DNA from: Pectobacterium versatile
Lineage (GTDB): Bacteria > Pseudomonadota > Gammaproteobacteria > Enterobacterales > Enterobacteriaceae
Length of the DNA stretch: 64,000 nucleotides
Reading direction: 5' to 3'
Assembly (NCBI RefSeq): GCF_020166435.1
Contig: NZ_JAINZP010000022.1
Span: 1-64,000, forward strand
The notes beneath the pieces are model-generated. The model saw only the letters and a list, made by a program, of their open reading frames with translations. It made no database searches and was not told the DNA's origin. Positions 10,048-20,165 of this stretch are shown here, piece by piece. Numbering within the stretch: position 1 is the first letter of the stretch; every line of letters starts with the position of its first letter. Position numbers and translations under genes: made by a program.

Positions 10048-11106
10048 TTATCCCCAATCAAACACCAGCTGTCGCTCAATTTGCGGGTCGAGCAGCGTCA
10101 CATGTAGCCCAACCAGCCGGACGCCTCTGGATTTACGACGCTCCCGCCAGGTTTGCTGCGCAATCTTCAACAGATCCTGTTTATTCAATACTGGCCACAC
10201 ATGTTCCTGCGTGGTTTGCTGAAAATCATCAAACTTAAGTTTGACGCCCTGACGCGCAATATGCAGATCGGGCTTCACCCGTTTCAGGCGGACTTCCAGC
10301 TCCTCATAGAGCTGTTCGATCAGGTTTTCACATTGTTCCCAGTCGTGAATATCCTGCGCCAGCGTCTTCTCTACTCCGACCGACTTCCTCAGCCGATCGG
10401 GTGAAATCCGTCGCTCATCGATCCCCTGACAGCGTTCCCACAGCACACGGCCAAATTTACCGAATTCTTTAAGCAGATCCGCCAACGCATACACCCGTAC
10501 ATCGGCACAGGTATGCAGGCCACGTTCTTCCAGCCGCTTCGCCGTCACCTTCCCGACGCCGGGTATCTTCTCCAGCGGTAGCGTCAGCAGGAAATCATCC
10601 ACCTGCTCCGGTGTAATCACATATTGTCCATTCGGCTTATTTAATTCAGACGCGATCTTCGCCAGAAACTTGATGGGTGCAATCCCCGCCGAGGCGGTCA
10701 GATTCAGTTCATCGGCGATGGTTCGACGGATTTCTTCGGCGATGCGCGTCGCCGAACCGTTGCAGTGCGGGCTATCGGTGACATCCAGATAGGCTTCATC
10801 CAGAGAAAGGGGTTCAATCAGCGACGTGTAGCGGGAGAAGATCTCACGGATTTGGCGCGAGGTGGACTTATACACCTCCATGCGACCCGGCAACAACGTG
10901 AGGTGTGGACATAGGCGCAAGGCGGTTGCCGTTGCCATCGCGCTGCGGACGCCGTAGCGTCGGGCAGGATAGTTCGCGGTGCTAATGACGCCACGGCGAT
11001 CGGCGCTTCCACCAATCGCCAAAGGAATATCGCGCAGGCGCGGGTTATCACGCATCTCAATTGCTGCGTAGAAGCAGTCCATATCAACATGAATGATTTT
11101 GCGCAT
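10048..11106 (-). CDS. dinB: DNA polymerase IV (Y-family translesion polymerase)
   Basis: Error-prone lesion-bypass polymerase. The start at [17 protein letters not shown] is fixed by the family N-terminus and by GGAGGGC just upstream, giving 352 residues (E. coli 351). Catalytic acids are in HVDMDCFYA (Asp8 region) and in [11 protein letters not shown] (near 100-110). Helix-hairpin-helix segment [14 protein letters not shown] follows at about 180, and the little-finger domain ends the chain. The C-terminus ends RQLVFDWG, resembling the beta-clamp-binding tail. A LexA box lies upstream. Confidence 0.97.
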   Translation of the reverse strand: MRKIIHVDMDCFYAAIEMRDNPRLRDIPLAIGGSADRRGVISTANYPARRYGVRSAMATATALRLCPHLTLLPGRMEVYKSTSRQIREIFSRYTSLIEPLSLDEAYLDVTDSPHCNGSATRIAEEIRRTIADELNLTASAGIAPIKFLAKIASELNKPNGQYVITPEQVDDFLLTLPLEKIPGVGKVTAKRLEERGLHTCADVRVYALADLLKEFGKFGRVLWERCQGIDERRISPDRLRKSVGVEKTLAQDIHDWEQCENLIEQLYEELEVRLKRVKPDLHIARQGVKLKFDDFQQTTQEHVWPVLNKQDLLKIAQQTWRERRKSRGVRLVGLHVTLLDPQIERQLVFDWG

Positions 11107-11122
11107 ACTTGCCCTCCGACAA

Positions 11123-11142
11123 TACTGTATAAATATACAGAT
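11123..11142. promoter_or_regulatory. LexA (SOS) box of dinB
   Basis: TACTGTATAAATATACAGAT contains the perfect inverted repeat CTGT-N8-ACAG (11125-11140), 18 bases upstream of the dinB ATG. It fits the LexA consensus and implies damage induction, as for dinB in E. coli. Confidence 0.9.
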
Positions 11143-11181
11143 CAAAGTCAGTATAGACAAGCTGCGCGATGCCTGCGGCGT

Positions 11182-11982
11182 TTACTGCGCGATCAGCATA
11201 ACCAGCTTAAATTCGCTCTGCACGGCTGGATGGAAAGTCTGTTGATGATAGGCGATATCGCCAAGCAAAGGGTGGTGGAAACGTCGCTCGCCGCCTTCAC
11301 GGGCGGTTACCGCCTGCTGCGACCACCAGAGATTGAACTCACGGCTTTCTTCACACAGCGACATCACGATGTGCCGAACGGCGTCAGTAGGCGCGTAATG
11401 ACTTGATTCCGCGCGAAACTCCGCCACTACCCGCTTCGCTCGTTCCGGCCAATTGACCACCAGCAATTGAGCTAGCGGATTCAGAAACATGAAACGCAGC
11501 AGGTTTGGCTCGGGATCGTTCCCCAGCCATCCGGCAAACAGCTGTTCCGACGGCGCATTCCACGCCAGCATATTCCAACTGCCATCCAGAAGATACGCAG
11601 GACAAGTGATGTGATGCAGGCTGGCGGCAATCTGCGCATCCGGCGACGTTGCCCTATTCTGCTTCTGAGGATCCTCCACGCCAGCAAGACTAAAAAGATA
11701 GTCGTGCTCTGCGGGTTCCAGTTTTAACGCCTGCGACACACGGAGCAAAGCCGATGCCGAAGCGGACACATCACGCCCCTGCTCAAGCCAGGTATACCAG
11801 GTGGTGCTGATTCGGGCGATTTGCGCCAGCTCTTCGCGGCGTAACCCACTGGTGCGCCGCCGTCCAGACGCTGGCAACCCCACCATTTCCGGCGTAGTCC
11901 GCTCACGCAGCGCCCGTAAGAAAGCCCCCAGCGCTTTTGGGCCGCTCAGAGAATTGGCAGACATAAACGAATGTGCAGACAT
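11182..11982 (-). CDS. Helix-turn-helix transcriptional regulator with MmyB-like ligand-binding domain
   Basis: 266 residues. An N-terminal XRE-type helix-turn-helix (about residues 15-90; SGLRREELAQIARISTTWY then LEQGRDVSAS) is joined to a C-terminal MmyB-type PAS-like domain (about 110-260; the WNMLAWNAPSEQLFAGW segment is typical). Proteins of this kind usually regulate an adjacent divergent gene. Here the divergent gene is yafE, but that gene is conserved without this regulator in E. coli, so the target is uncertain. Two TACCCGTAT repeats in the upstream gap may be its operator. Confidence 0.85.
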   Translation of the reverse strand: MSAHSFMSANSLSGPKALGAFLRALRERTTPEMVGLPASGRRRTSGLRREELAQIARISTTWYTWLEQGRDVSASASALLRVSQALKLEPAEHDYLFSLAGVEDPQKQNRATSPDAQIAASLHHITCPAYLLDGSWNMLAWNAPSEQLFAGWLGNDPEPNLLRFMFLNPLAQLLVVNWPERAKRVVAEFRAESSHYAPTDAVRHIVMSLCEESREFNLWWSQQAVTAREGGERRFHHPLLGDIAYHQQTFHPAVQSEFKLVMLIAQ

Positions 11983-12075
11983 AGTCAGGTGTCCTTTTCA
12001 TCCCGCTCGTCAAGGCGAGTTCGTGATGACAACAGCATGAGTGAAAGAGGTGTTAATCAAACAGGGAGTATTTTA

Positions 12076-12107
12076 TACCCGTATAAATGCTCATATTGTA
12101 CCCGTAT
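12076..12107. promoter_or_regulatory. Repeated TACCCGTAT motif, possible operator of the HTH regulator
   Basis: TACCCGTAT occurs at 12076-12084 and again at 12099-12107, 23 bases apart (about two helical turns), in the gap between the divergent regulator and yafE. The first copy is embedded in the inverted repeat TATAC-CC-GTATA. The role as operator is inferred. Confidence 0.4.
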
Positions 12108-12211
12108 TTTTCCCTCATTATAGTGTGTTCAGACCGACGTCTTCTTTAGTGGCTGGCGCGCCGCCGTTTACCCCATGATGAAACGAAAGCAATTCAGATA
12201 AAGCGAGAGCA

Positions 12212-12985
12212 ATGATGGAAGAAAAACAGAACCATAATCATCGCGTCGAACATCAGTTCGGCTCACAGGCGCAGAACTACCTGACAAGTGCGGTGCATGC
12301 ACAGGGCAAAGATTTAACCCGGCTGGCTGCTTTATTAGCACCCTTCCCGCAGGCGCGCGTGATCGACCTCGGCTGCGGTGCCGGCCATGCCAGCTTTGTC
12401 GCGGCACAGGCCGTCGCGGAGGTTGTCGCCTACGATTTATCTTCCCAAATGTTGGACGTGGTGAGTCAGGCTGCCGCAGAAAAAGGACTGCATAATATTC
12501 GCGTTCAGCAAGGTGTAGCCGAGTCTTTGCCGTTCGACGATAACAGCGCAGATATCATCATTAGCCGTTACTCTGCGCATCACTGGCATGATGTCGGACA
12601 GGCGTTACGGGAAATGCGGCGCGTTCTGAAACCGGGTGGGCGCGTTATCATGATGGATGTCGTTTCGCCCGGTCATCCGCTGCTGGACAGCTATTTGCAG
12701 ACGGTAGAGAAGCTGCGCGATACCTCACACGTGCGCAATTACGCACCGGGCGAATGGCTGAGCCTGTTTACTGACGCTGGGTTTATCGTGCGTAACGTCA
12801 CCAGCGACAGGCTGACGCTGGAGTTCAGCAGTTGGATCGCACGTATGCGCACGCCAGAACATTTCGCTGTTGCGATTCGTGAACTGCAAAAAACGTTGCC
12901 GGATGAGGTGGTACAGCATTTTGACGTACAGGCAGACGGTTCCTTTGTCACCGACATTATGATGATAGAAGCCAGCCGCGCCTGA
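12212..12985 (+). CDS. yafE: Class I SAM-dependent methyltransferase YafE
   Basis: 257-residue Rossmann-fold methyltransferase of the UbiE/Methyltransf_11 type. Motif I VIDLGCGAGHASFV is at about 50-63, the acidic AYDLSSQMLD motif II at about 75, and RYSAHHWHDVGQALREMRRVLKPGG near 115-140. The N-terminus (EHQFGSQAQNYLTSAVHAQG) strongly resembles E. coli YafE. The substrate is unknown in the family as far as I know. ATG codons at 12212 and 12215 are both possible. Confidence 0.87.
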   Translation: MMEEKQNHNHRVEHQFGSQAQNYLTSAVHAQGKDLTRLAALLAPFPQARVIDLGCGAGHASFVAAQAVAEVVAYDLSSQMLDVVSQAAAEKGLHNIRVQQGVAESLPFDDNSADIIISRYSAHHWHDVGQALREMRRVLKPGGRVIMMDVVSPGHPLLDSYLQTVEKLRDTSHVRNYAPGEWLSLFTDAGFIVRNVTSDRLTLEFSSWIARMRTPEHFAVAIRELQKTLPDEVVQHFDVQADGSFVTDIMMIEASRA

Positions 12986-13020
12986 CGCACTTTCCCGCAA
13001 TTAACGACCTCAAATTTGAG

Positions 13021-13048
13021 CGGCCCGCATCCTTTCGGGCCGTTTTTT
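13021..13048 (+). terminator. Rho-independent terminator of yafE
   Basis: CGGCCCG (13021-13027) pairs with CGGGCCG (13036-13042), followed by six T residues; 35 bases after the stop codon. Confidence 0.9.
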
Positions 13049-13215
13049 GTAAATGTTATTTTTTAGCGCTTTTCAACGCTTGATTAATACGAAACCAATG
13101 ATAATGTGATTTCGTTTTCGTCGCTGCCTATTCGCCGACGAAATAGATACCGATAACGGCAGTCGCGCGACGCGGATGCCGCATGTAGCAGGCAATTTTA
13201 TTATCAGGAACCATA

Positions 13216-13950
13216 ATGCAAAAAATCGCGCTGTCGTTTGCGATGTTGTTTTTTTTGCCTTCTCTTGTTGTTACCAGCGCAGCCAGCGAGACCGCACCAC
13301 CGCTAGCGCCGATAGCAAAAGAATTAAAACAGCAATTATTAGGCTCTCCGATCTATATTCAGATCTTTAAAGAAGAGCGAATATTCGAACTTTATGCGAA
13401 AGTCGGTAGCGAATACCGTTTATTGGAACAATACCCCATCTGTAAATATTCAGGTGGATTAGGACCAAAACGCGTTGAGGGCGATTTAAAAAGCCCGGAA
13501 GGTTTCTATCAGGTTGACCTGCGCCAGCTCAAGCCAGACAGCCAATATTACCGCGCTATCAATATCGGCTTCCCCAATGACTATGATAAATCACAGGGAT
13601 ATTCTGGTCGCTATTTGATGATCCACGGTGAGTGTGTGTCGGTTGGCTGCTATGCCATGACCAACACCTATATGGATGAGATTTATCGCTATGCCGAAGC
13701 CGCGTTACGCAACGGGCAGGCGAAGATTGATATCGCCATCTATCCGTTCCGTATGACGGAACAGAACATGCAGCGCCACCGCAATTCCACCTACGCCAGC
13801 TTCTGGAAACAGCTTCAGCCTGGGTATGCCTATTTTAATCAGCACAATCAGCCACCGGCCGTCACCGTATTTAACGGGCAATACGTCGTTAACCCACCGT
13901 TGATGACCAGCCAGCCGACCTTAAAGTATGCGCTCGCCGAAACAAAATAG
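13216..13950 (+). CDS. yafK: Murein L,D-transpeptidase-family protein YafK (DpaA)
   Basis: Periplasmic YkuD-fold protein of 244 residues with a signal peptide (about 1-24). The active-site motif is YLMIHGECVSVGCYAMTN, giving His137 and nucleophile Cys145. In E. coli YafK/DpaA has been shown to cleave the bond between Braun lipoprotein and peptidoglycan, opposite to its relatives YbiS/ErfK/YcfS. The last 30 bases overlap the 3' end of the convergent yafJ gene, a tight tail-to-tail arrangement. Confidence 0.93.
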   Translation: MQKIALSFAMLFFLPSLVVTSAASETAPPLAPIAKELKQQLLGSPIYIQIFKEERIFELYAKVGSEYRLLEQYPICKYSGGLGPKRVEGDLKSPEGFYQVDLRQLKPDSQYYRAINIGFPNDYDKSQGYSGRYLMIHGECVSVGCYAMTNTYMDEIYRYAEAALRNGQAKIDIAIYPFRMTEQNMQRHRNSTYASFWKQLQPGYAYFNQHNQPPAVTVFNGQYVVNPPLMTSQPTLKYALAETK

Positions 13951-14688
13951 AACGAATTCACCTGGCATAATCTGATGCCAGGTTTCGTTGCCCGTTAGCG
14001 GCTGCGTTGCCAGCACGGTGACGACATCATTGGGTGTCGTCTGCTGCTGGAAATCAATCTCCACATCCTGATCCAACAGCGTCGCTTTACCAAACGGCGC
14101 GCGGCGAGTGATCCAGTAGAGTTTGGTTGAGCAATACCCCATCACAAAGCGCCCGTCCGACAGCAGCATGTTAAACACGCCTTTCTCCCGCAAGACATCT
14201 GCCTGTTTGGCAATATAGCGGAATACCGCTGGCCAGTTGCCCGGTGTACGCGGGTAGCGCTCAGCCAATTGGGACAGCAGCCAGCAGAAAGCAAATTCGC
14301 TGTCCGTCTGGCCAACAGGGCGAAACATGCCCGTTTTCAGGGAATGGTAGCCTTTCAGTTGCCCGTTGTGGGCGTACGTCCAGTTCCGCCCCCACAGCTC
14401 GCGCGTAAAGGGATGGGTATTTTCCAGCGACACCGCGCCGCGATTGGCTTGCCGGATGTGTGAAACCACTGCACACGATTTGATAGGGTAATCCTGTACC
14501 AATCGCGCAATCGGCGAGTTATAGCTTGGCAGCGGATCTTTGAACGTACGACAGCCGTTCCCTTCATAAAAGGTAATTCCCCAGCCATCCCGATGCGGTC
14601 CGGTTTTCCCACCGCGCTGTATCAGCCCGGTAAAGCTAAAGCAGATATCCGTCGGCACATTCGCGCTCATCCCCAGCAGTTCACACAT
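13921..14688 (-). CDS. yafJ: Class II glutamine amidotransferase-like protein YafJ
   Basis: Ntn-hydrolase of the YafJ/GATase type II family, 255 residues. The start is decided by chemistry: the catalytic Cys must be residue 2, so translation begins MCELLGMSANVPTD, preceded by the AGGAAG ribosome site; the upstream in-frame extension is not used. The HRDGWGITFY and VSHIRQANRGAVS segments are family hallmarks. The acceptor of the released ammonia is unknown. An ERIC element begins 18 bases upstream, between this gene and gmhA. Confidence 0.92.
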   Translation of the reverse strand: MCELLGMSANVPTDICFSFTGLIQRGGKTGPHRDGWGITFYEGNGCRTFKDPLPSYNSPIARLVQDYPIKSCAVVSHIRQANRGAVSLENTHPFTRELWGRNWTYAHNGQLKGYHSLKTGMFRPVGQTDSEFAFCWLLSQLAERYPRTPGNWPAVFRYIAKQADVLREKGVFNMLLSDGRFVMGYCSTKLYWITRRAPFGKATLLDQDVEIDFQQQTTPNDVVTVLATQPLTGNETWHQIMPGEFVLFCFGERIL

Positions 14689-14705
14689 CTGACTTCCTAC
14701 CCTTC

Positions 14706-14910
14706 CCTTCTCGTCATATTTCAAGTTGCATGTGCGTTGGCTACGTTACTCAGCACACTTACGTGTACCTCGCCCCGTTGGGGCCGCTGCCAGCAGCGTT
14801 CAAATCTGCCTTTGGCAGAGTTGTCACTCACCCGAATCACTTACCTGAGTAAGCTCATCGGGATGCCTTCCCTTGCCGCCTTCCTGAAACTCGAACTATT
14901 TAGAGTCTAT
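14706..14910. repeat. ERIC element with internal insertion (long form, about 205 bp)
   Basis: Both conserved ERIC ends are seen (GTCATATTTCAAGTTGCATG and GAAACTCGAACTATTTAGAG), with the ACTTACCTGAGTAAGCTCAT core. Compared with the 126-bp copy at 44188-44313 it carries about 75 extra bases (CTTACGTG...CAAAGGCAG region) identical in arrangement to the copy at 48349-48552. It separates yafJ from gmhA and would fold into a long hairpin in the transcript. Confidence 0.85.
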
Positions 14911-14921
14911 TATTAAGCGGC

Positions 14922-15503
14922 TTACTGATCCGCCATCTCTTTTTCAATCAGCTGAATCAGGATGTGAATCGCTTTGATATGGATTTCCTGAATACGGTCG
15001 GCATAACCGAAGTGCGGAACACGAATTTCCACGTCGGCCGAACCTGCCATTTTACCGCCGTCTTTTCCGGTCAGCGTAATGACCTTCATGCCTTTCGCTT
15101 TTGCCGCCGCAATGGCTTTAATAATGTTGCCGGAGTTACCCGAAGTGGAAATCCCCAGCAGCACATCGCCTTCACGCCCCAGCGATTCAACATAGCGAGA
15201 GAAAACAAAGTCATAGCCAAAATCGTTGCTGACGCAGGACAGGTGGCTCGGATCGGAAATCGCAATGGCCGGATAGCCCGGACGGTTCTCGCGGTAGCGA
15301 CCCGTCAACTCTTCAGCAAAGTGCATGGCATCACAGTGTGAACCACCGTTACCGCAGGAGATCACTTTACCGCCCGCTTTAAACGCGTTAGCCAGCAGCA
15401 CCGCAGCATTTTGAATCGACTGAATGTTCGCATCATCACTCAAGAAATTATTCAGTGTTTCTGCCGCTTCTTTCAGTTCACTACGGATTAAATCCTGATA
15501 CAT
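14922..15503 (-). CDS. gmhA: Sedoheptulose 7-phosphate isomerase (phosphoheptose isomerase)
   Basis: First step of ADP-heptose synthesis for the lipopolysaccharide inner core: converts sedoheptulose 7-phosphate to D-glycero-D-manno-heptose 7-phosphate. 193 residues with an SIS fold; [21 protein letters not shown] (around 55-75) and [10 protein letters not shown] (about 118-127) are the phosphosugar-binding motifs. Ribosome site GAGAGGATTCC. Divergent from fadE, as in E. coli (lpcA). Confidence 0.97.
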
Positions 15504-15852
15504 GGAATCCTCTCATTTTGTCTGGTGACAACATTCTTTTCTGTTCAGCAGTGTAGCGGATCGTGCCAACAGCGAGAAGCGCGTAATCACGGGATTGAGA
15601 GGATCGCTGATGCCCGTCAGAAAACGCACGACTGCCGCTCGGTTTGTGAAGTGAGTTGTAATTATGATGTAAACGAATTGATAAAAATAATCAGATAAAC
15701 TACAACGAATATAAGCAACAGGTCAGACCTCTTATGACATTGACCTACTACGCCTTATTTCACTGATAACACGGTTCTCGCTTTCTACTGCCACACAACG
15801 CTCGGTGGAAAGCTGAAAACCCTCAATTCGATCACAATGCTGGAGACACGTT
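15504..15852. other. Divergent promoter region gmhA/fadE
   Basis: 349 bases without a gene, containing a FadR-like operator at 15717-15733 and an AT-rich stretch at 15655-15720 likely to hold promoter elements. GGAG lies eight bases before the fadE ATG. Confidence 0.5.
15717..15733. promoter_or_regulatory. FadR-like operator upstream of fadE
   Basis: AACAGGTCAGACCTCTT has the perfect core GGTC-A-GACC of the FadR consensus (ANCTGGTCNGACCAGNT), with mismatches at three flanking positions. Location upstream of fadE, a gene repressed by FadR in E. coli, supports it. Confidence 0.6.
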
Positions 15853-18300
15853 ATGGTTGCTGTCAGTATCCTCCTCCTACTGATTATCATCGGAGCGATG
15901 TTTTATCATCGGCTCAGCCTGCTGCTTGGCAGCGCCATCCTGCTGGCCTACTTCGCAGCCATGTCCGCCATGTTGCTGTGGCACGTCTGGCTGATGATCC
16001 CGCTCGTGATTCTGCTGATTCCGATTACGGTTCCCTCTCTGCGTCAAAAGCTGGTTTCCGCTTCCGCGCTGCGCATGTTCCAGAAAGTGATGCCGCCGAT
16101 GTCGAACACGGAGAAAGAAGCGATTGATGCTGGGACAACCTGGTGGGAAGGCGACCTGTTTCGCGGTGCGCCGGACTGGAAAAAGTTGCATAACTATCCA
16201 CGTCCTCAGTTGACCGCCGAAGAGCAGGCGTTTATCGACGGGCCAGTTGCTGAAGCCTGCCGAATGGCAAACGACTTTGAAATCACCCACGAACGTGCCG
16301 ATATCCCGCCAGAACTGTGGGAATATTTAAAAGAACACCGCTTCTTTGCCATGATCATCAAGAAGCAGTACGGCGGGCTGGAATTCTCGGCCTATGCACA
16401 GGCACAGGTGCTGCAAAAACTGGCGGGCGTTTCCAGCATTGTCGCAATCACCGTCGGCGTGCCTAACTCACTCGGCCCCGGTGAACTGCTGCAACATTAC
16501 GGTACGGAAGCGCAAAAAGATCACTACCTGCCACGTCTGGCACGCGGTCAGGAAGTCCCCTGTTTTGCGCTGACCAGCCCGGAAGCGGGTTCGGATGCAG
16601 GTTCGATTCCCGATACCGGCATTGTCTGCTACGGCAACTGGCACGGCGAACAGGTCGTGGGCATGCGCCTGACCTGGAATAAACGCTATATCACTCTCGC
16701 CCCCGTCGCTACCGTGCTGGGGCTGGCCTTTAAGCTGTACGATCCCGACCATCTGTTAGGCGATCAAGACGATGTAGGCATTACCTGTGCGTTGATTCCG
16801 ACGGACACCGACGGCGTTAAAATCGGCCGCCGCCATTTCCCACTGAACGTGCCGTTCCAGAACGGCCCGACGCAGGGTGAGAATATTTTTGTTCCGCTGG
16901 ATTACATCATCGGCGGCGCGAAGATGGCGGGTCAGGGCTGGCGTATGCTGATGGAGTGTCTGTCGGTTGGACGCGGTATTACGCTGCCGTCTAACTCTAC
17001 CGGCGGACTGAAGTCAATTGCCCTCGGCATCGGTGCTTACGCGCACATTCGCCGCCAGTTCAAAATCTCCATCGGTAAGATGGAAGGCATCGAAGAACCG
17101 CTGGCACGCATCGCGGGTAACGCTTACGTGATGGACGCCGCCGCGACGCTGATTACCAGCGGCATCATGCAGGGAGAAAAACCGGCGGTGCTCTCCGCTA
17201 TCGTCAAATATCACTGTACCCACCGCGGTCAGCGCAGCGTGATGGATGCGATGGATATCGCCGGCGGTAAAGGCATCTGTCTTGGCCCGTCCAACTTCCT
17301 TGCGCGCAGCTATCAGGGCGCACCGATCGCGATCACCGTTGAAGGGGCGAATATTCTGACGCGCAGTATGATCATCTTCGGGCAAGGTGCCATCCGCTGT
17401 CACCCCTATGTGCTGGAAGAGATGGCAGCCGCGCAGGAGAACGACGTATCACGCTTTGACCGTTCGCTGGTTGGTCATATCGGCCACGTCGGCAGCAACA
17501 AAGTGCGCAGCTTCTGGCTTGGGTTGACCAACGGCCGCCTGAGCAGTGCACCAGTCAATGACAAAACACGTCGCTACTATCAGCAGCTCAACCGACTCAG
17601 CGCGAACCTGGCGCTGCTGGCGGATGTGTCGATGGCGGTATTGGGCGGTAGCCTGAAACGTCGCGAGCGTATCTCCGCGCGTCTCGGGGATATTCTCAGC
17701 CAGCTCTATTTAGCTTCCGCGACGCTGAAACGCTATGAGGACGAAGGGCGTCAGAAAGCAGATTTACCGCTGGTGCACTGGGGCGTTCAGGACAGTCTGC
17801 ATCAAGCCGAGCAGGCGCTGGACGATCTGCTGCGTAACTTCCCGAATCGTGCCGTGGCAGGACTGCTGACCTTTATTATCTTCCCGCTGGGTCTGCGCTG
17901 CGCTGCGCCGTCTGACCGCCTCGACCATGAGGTCGCGAAGATTCTGCAAACGCCGTCAGAAACGCGCAGCCGTTTGGGACGCGGCCAATATCTGGTTGCC
18001 AGCGAACACAACCCTATTGGGCTGCTGGAAGAGGCACTGCTGGATATCATGGCCGCCGAGCCGATTTACCAACGCCTGTCGAAGGCCAGCGACAAACCGC
18101 TGCCGTTCATGCGATTGGATCAGTTGGCAGAACAGGCGCTGATCGAAGGTCAGATTACCGCAGAAGAAGCGGACATTCTGACCAAAGCGGAAGCCAGTCG
18201 CTTACGCTCAATCAACGTCGATGACTTTGCATTCGATGCACTGGCCGCCAACAAGCCCGCGCCCGTACCGCAGCCGGAAAGAAAAACCGAAGCAGCATAA
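15853..18300 (+). CDS. fadE: Acyl-CoA dehydrogenase FadE
   Basis: First enzyme of each beta-oxidation cycle: FAD-dependent oxidation of acyl-CoA to trans-2-enoyl-CoA. 815 residues, the long FadE form. Two or three N-terminal membrane segments (about 1-60) precede the dehydrogenase core ([15 protein letters not shown] near 240; [10 protein letters not shown] near 375) and a FadE-specific C-terminal domain (about 520-815) ending in a charged tail. Start ATG with GGAG upstream. Likely FadR-controlled. Confidence 0.97.
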   Translation: MVAVSILLLLIIIGAMFYHRLSLLLGSAILLAYFAAMSAMLLWHVWLMIPLVILLIPITVPSLRQKLVSASALRMFQKVMPPMSNTEKEAIDAGTTWWEGDLFRGAPDWKKLHNYPRPQLTAEEQAFIDGPVAEACRMANDFEITHERADIPPELWEYLKEHRFFAMIIKKQYGGLEFSAYAQAQVLQKLAGVSSIVAITVGVPNSLGPGELLQHYGTEAQKDHYLPRLARGQEVPCFALTSPEAGSDAGSIPDTGIVCYGNWHGEQVVGMRLTWNKRYITLAPVATVLGLAFKLYDPDHLLGDQDDVGITCALIPTDTDGVKIGRRHFPLNVPFQNGPTQGENIFVPLDYIIGGAKMAGQGWRMLMECLSVGRGITLPSNSTGGLKSIALGIGAYAHIRRQFKISIGKMEGIEEPLARIAGNAYVMDAAATLITSGIMQGEKPAVLSAIVKYHCTHRGQRSVMDAMDIAGGKGICLGPSNFLARSYQGAPIAITVEGANILTRSMIIFGQGAIRCHPYVLEEMAAAQENDVSRFDRSLVGHIGHVGSNKVRSFWLGLTNGRLSSAPVNDKTRRYYQQLNRLSANLALLADVSMAVLGGSLKRRERISARLGDILSQLYLASATLKRYEDEGRQKADLPLVHWGVQDSLHQAEQALDDLLRNFPNRAVAGLLTFIIFPLGLRCAAPSDRLDHEVAKILQTPSETRSRLGRGQYLVASEHNPIGLLEEALLDIMAAEPIYQRLSKASDKPLPFMRLDQLAEQALIEGQITAEEADILTKAEASRLRSINVDDFAFDALAANKPAPVPQPERKTEAA

Positions 18301-18306
18301 ACATAA

Positions 18307-18340
18307 ACAGGCCGCCAATATGGCGGCCTGTTCTTTCCTT
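18307..18340 (+). terminator. Rho-independent terminator of fadE
   Basis: ACAGGCCGCCA / TGGCGGCCTGT form a perfect 11-bp stem with a 3-base loop, followed by TCTTTCCTTT. Confidence 0.88.
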
Positions 18341-18398
18341 TAAAGCCACATCAGTTGTAAAATCCACGCCATCTTTCCTTCTGAATGAAACCTGACAC

Positions 18399-18749
18399 AT
18401 GGCTTACATCCCCAAGAACTATGCCAGACTTGAAAGCGGCTACCGCGAAAAAGCGCTCAAGCTTTTCCCGTGGGTATGTGGTCGCTGTTCACGCGAATTC
18501 GTCTATTCCAACCTGCGTGAATTAACCGTTCACCACATCGATCACGATCACAGCAATAACCCAGAAGATGGCAGTAATTGGGAAATGCTGTGCCTCTACT
18601 GCCACGACCATGAGCATTCGAAATATACCGATGCGGATATGTACGGTTCGACCGTCGTTGCAGGTGAAGATGCGCAGAAGGATGTCGGGGTTGCCACCCA
18701 TAATCCTTTCGCGAATTTGCAGGCCATGATGAATAAAGGGAAGAAATAA
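18399..18749 (+). CDS. yajD: HNH nuclease-family protein YajD
   Basis: 116-residue cytoplasmic protein with a CGRC zinc knuckle (about 25-28), the HNH core VHHIDHDHSNNP...NWEMLCLYCHDHEH (about 45-80) with a second CxxC-H, matching E. coli YajD in length and pattern. It is annotated as a putative HNH nuclease; a biological role has not been assigned that I know of. Isolated gene between fadE and mtnK. Confidence 0.9.
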   Translation: MAYIPKNYARLESGYREKALKLFPWVCGRCSREFVYSNLRELTVHHIDHDHSNNPEDGSNWEMLCLYCHDHEHSKYTDADMYGSTVVAGEDAQKDVGVATHNPFANLQAMMNKGKK

Positions 18750-18810
18750 TCGGTTTGCCGCTCCCACCGATTCGTTGGCGGGAGCGGTTATCGCATACGT
18801 GATTAACGAG

Positions 18811-20013
18811 TCAGGCGCCGCTCTGTCGCACACGCGCCAGCAGCGCATCCACATCAGCAATATGCGGAGCCGCCAGCACTAACGTTCTGCCCAGCGAAAT
18901 AGCATGCCGCTGGCACGCTAAACGCGCTTCCGTCTCCTGAATGCTGTCCAGATCGGCGACGTGCGCCAGCCCAATCGTGCGGCGAATCAATTCGGTGCCA
19001 CAGTAGCCAACGGCATCCAGCCACACCTGCTGTAAAAACAGCGCGGCATAACCCGATTCCGCCAGCGCAGGATCGCGACTTTCGCTTTCGCTCAATGCCA
19101 GAAAACGGGCGGAAAAGGTCTGCCACAGCGTACGGATATCTTCCAGACGTCGTTCGCGTCCAGCCGCCGCCTCGCGCGGTGCTAACAGCCCCGGTAGACC
19201 GCAATAATTCAGCAGCAGGTTGCCGACTGCGGTGCCGACATCAAAGCCGATCGGCCCGTAGAAACCGAATTCAGCATCAATCGCTTTTAAGCGCCCTTCT
19301 GCCACAAAGATCGATCCACTGTGGATGTCACCGTGCAGCAGCGCCTCCGCTTTGCTCAGGAAGCCATGCTTCAGTCCGGCAACCGCCAGCTTCAGCGCCC
19401 GATCGTCACGCAAGGCCAGCACATCCGGCGTCAGCGCAGCGTCAAATTGGTTTCTTTCGTGATCGATATAGGGGTCAGTAAAGAAAAGATCTTCGGTAAT
19501 CTGACACAGTTCAGGGTTAGTGAACTGGCTTACCGCCGCTTTCTTCTCGTGCGGGTGCTGATAGAAATCAGAGGTATGGAATAACGTCTGCGCCAGATAT
19601 TTCCCCAGCTGTGCCGCCGCCTGAGGATAATCCGCGCCGTTAACCAGCTCGCTGCGCCAGATACGATGATCGGAGAGATCTTCCTGCACCATCACTGCCA
19701 GTTCGGGATCGTGATATAACACGGTCACGGTATGCTGCGGACAAAAACGCGCGTGCGTCAGCAACGTTTCGGCTTCAATGCGTGCGCGGTCAAGCGTCAG
19801 CGGCCAGGACTCCCCGACGCAGCGCACGTAGGGCAGCGCCTGTTTAACGATTACCTGACTGACGCCCGCTTCATCTTTAATTTTAAACACCAGATTCAGA
19901 TTGCCATCGCCGATCTCTTCTGCGGCTACCAGCGTTTGCGGCTGACTGACACCACCGTACTGGCGGGCATATTCAACAGCGTCATCCGCCGTAAAAGTGC
20001 GGTAAAGTGACAT
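18811..20013 (-). CDS. mtnK: S-methyl-5-thioribose kinase
   Basis: Methionine salvage: phosphorylates 5-methylthioribose, formed from methylthioadenosine, to the 1-phosphate. 400 residues, as in Klebsiella MtnK. The aminoglycoside-phosphotransferase-like fold shows [14 protein letters not shown] (catalytic loop with Asp, near 228) and [17 protein letters not shown] (metal-binding Asp, near 250). Ribosome site GAGGAGTTGGA. Divergent from mtnA with a shared control region holding a MetJ-like box. Confidence 0.96.
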   Translation of the reverse strand: MSLYRTFTADDAVEYARQYGGVSQPQTLVAAEEIGDGNLNLVFKIKDEAGVSQVIVKQALPYVRCVGESWPLTLDRARIEAETLLTHARFCPQHTVTVLYHDPELAVMVQEDLSDHRIWRSELVNGADYPQAAAQLGKYLAQTLFHTSDFYQHPHEKKAAVSQFTNPELCQITEDLFFTDPYIDHERNQFDAALTPDVLALRDDRALKLAVAGLKHGFLSKAEALLHGDIHSGSIFVAEGRLKAIDAEFGFYGPIGFDVGTAVGNLLLNYCGLPGLLAPREAAAGRERRLEDIRTLWQTFSARFLALSESESRDPALAESGYAALFLQQVWLDAVGYCGTELIRRTIGLAHVADLDSIQETEARLACQRHAISLGRTLVLAAPHIADVDALLARVRQSGA

Positions 20014-20096
20014 TCCAACTCCTCGCTATTCTGAAATCAAAACTGTTCTTAAATTAAAACTATTTTTGAAATAAATATATGGACATAAAAACGTTC

Positions 20097-20112
20097 GGAC
20101 GTCTATACATCT
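20097..20112. promoter_or_regulatory. MetJ-like operator between mtnK and mtnA
   Basis: GGACGTCTATACATCT matches two adjacent 8-bp met boxes (consensus AGACGTCT): 7/8 then 6/8. It lies midway in the divergent mtnK/mtnA promoter gap, so both could be repressed by MetJ with SAM. Confidence 0.7.
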
Positions 20113-20165
20113 ATTAGGCATCTTGGCAGAATAAGAATATCGATGCAACATGGATTTAACGACCT

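Noticed and set aside
20014-20165. SAM riboswitch in the mtnK/mtnA gap
   Set aside because: The gap is short and lacks the paired elements of SAM-I; a MetJ box explains regulation better.
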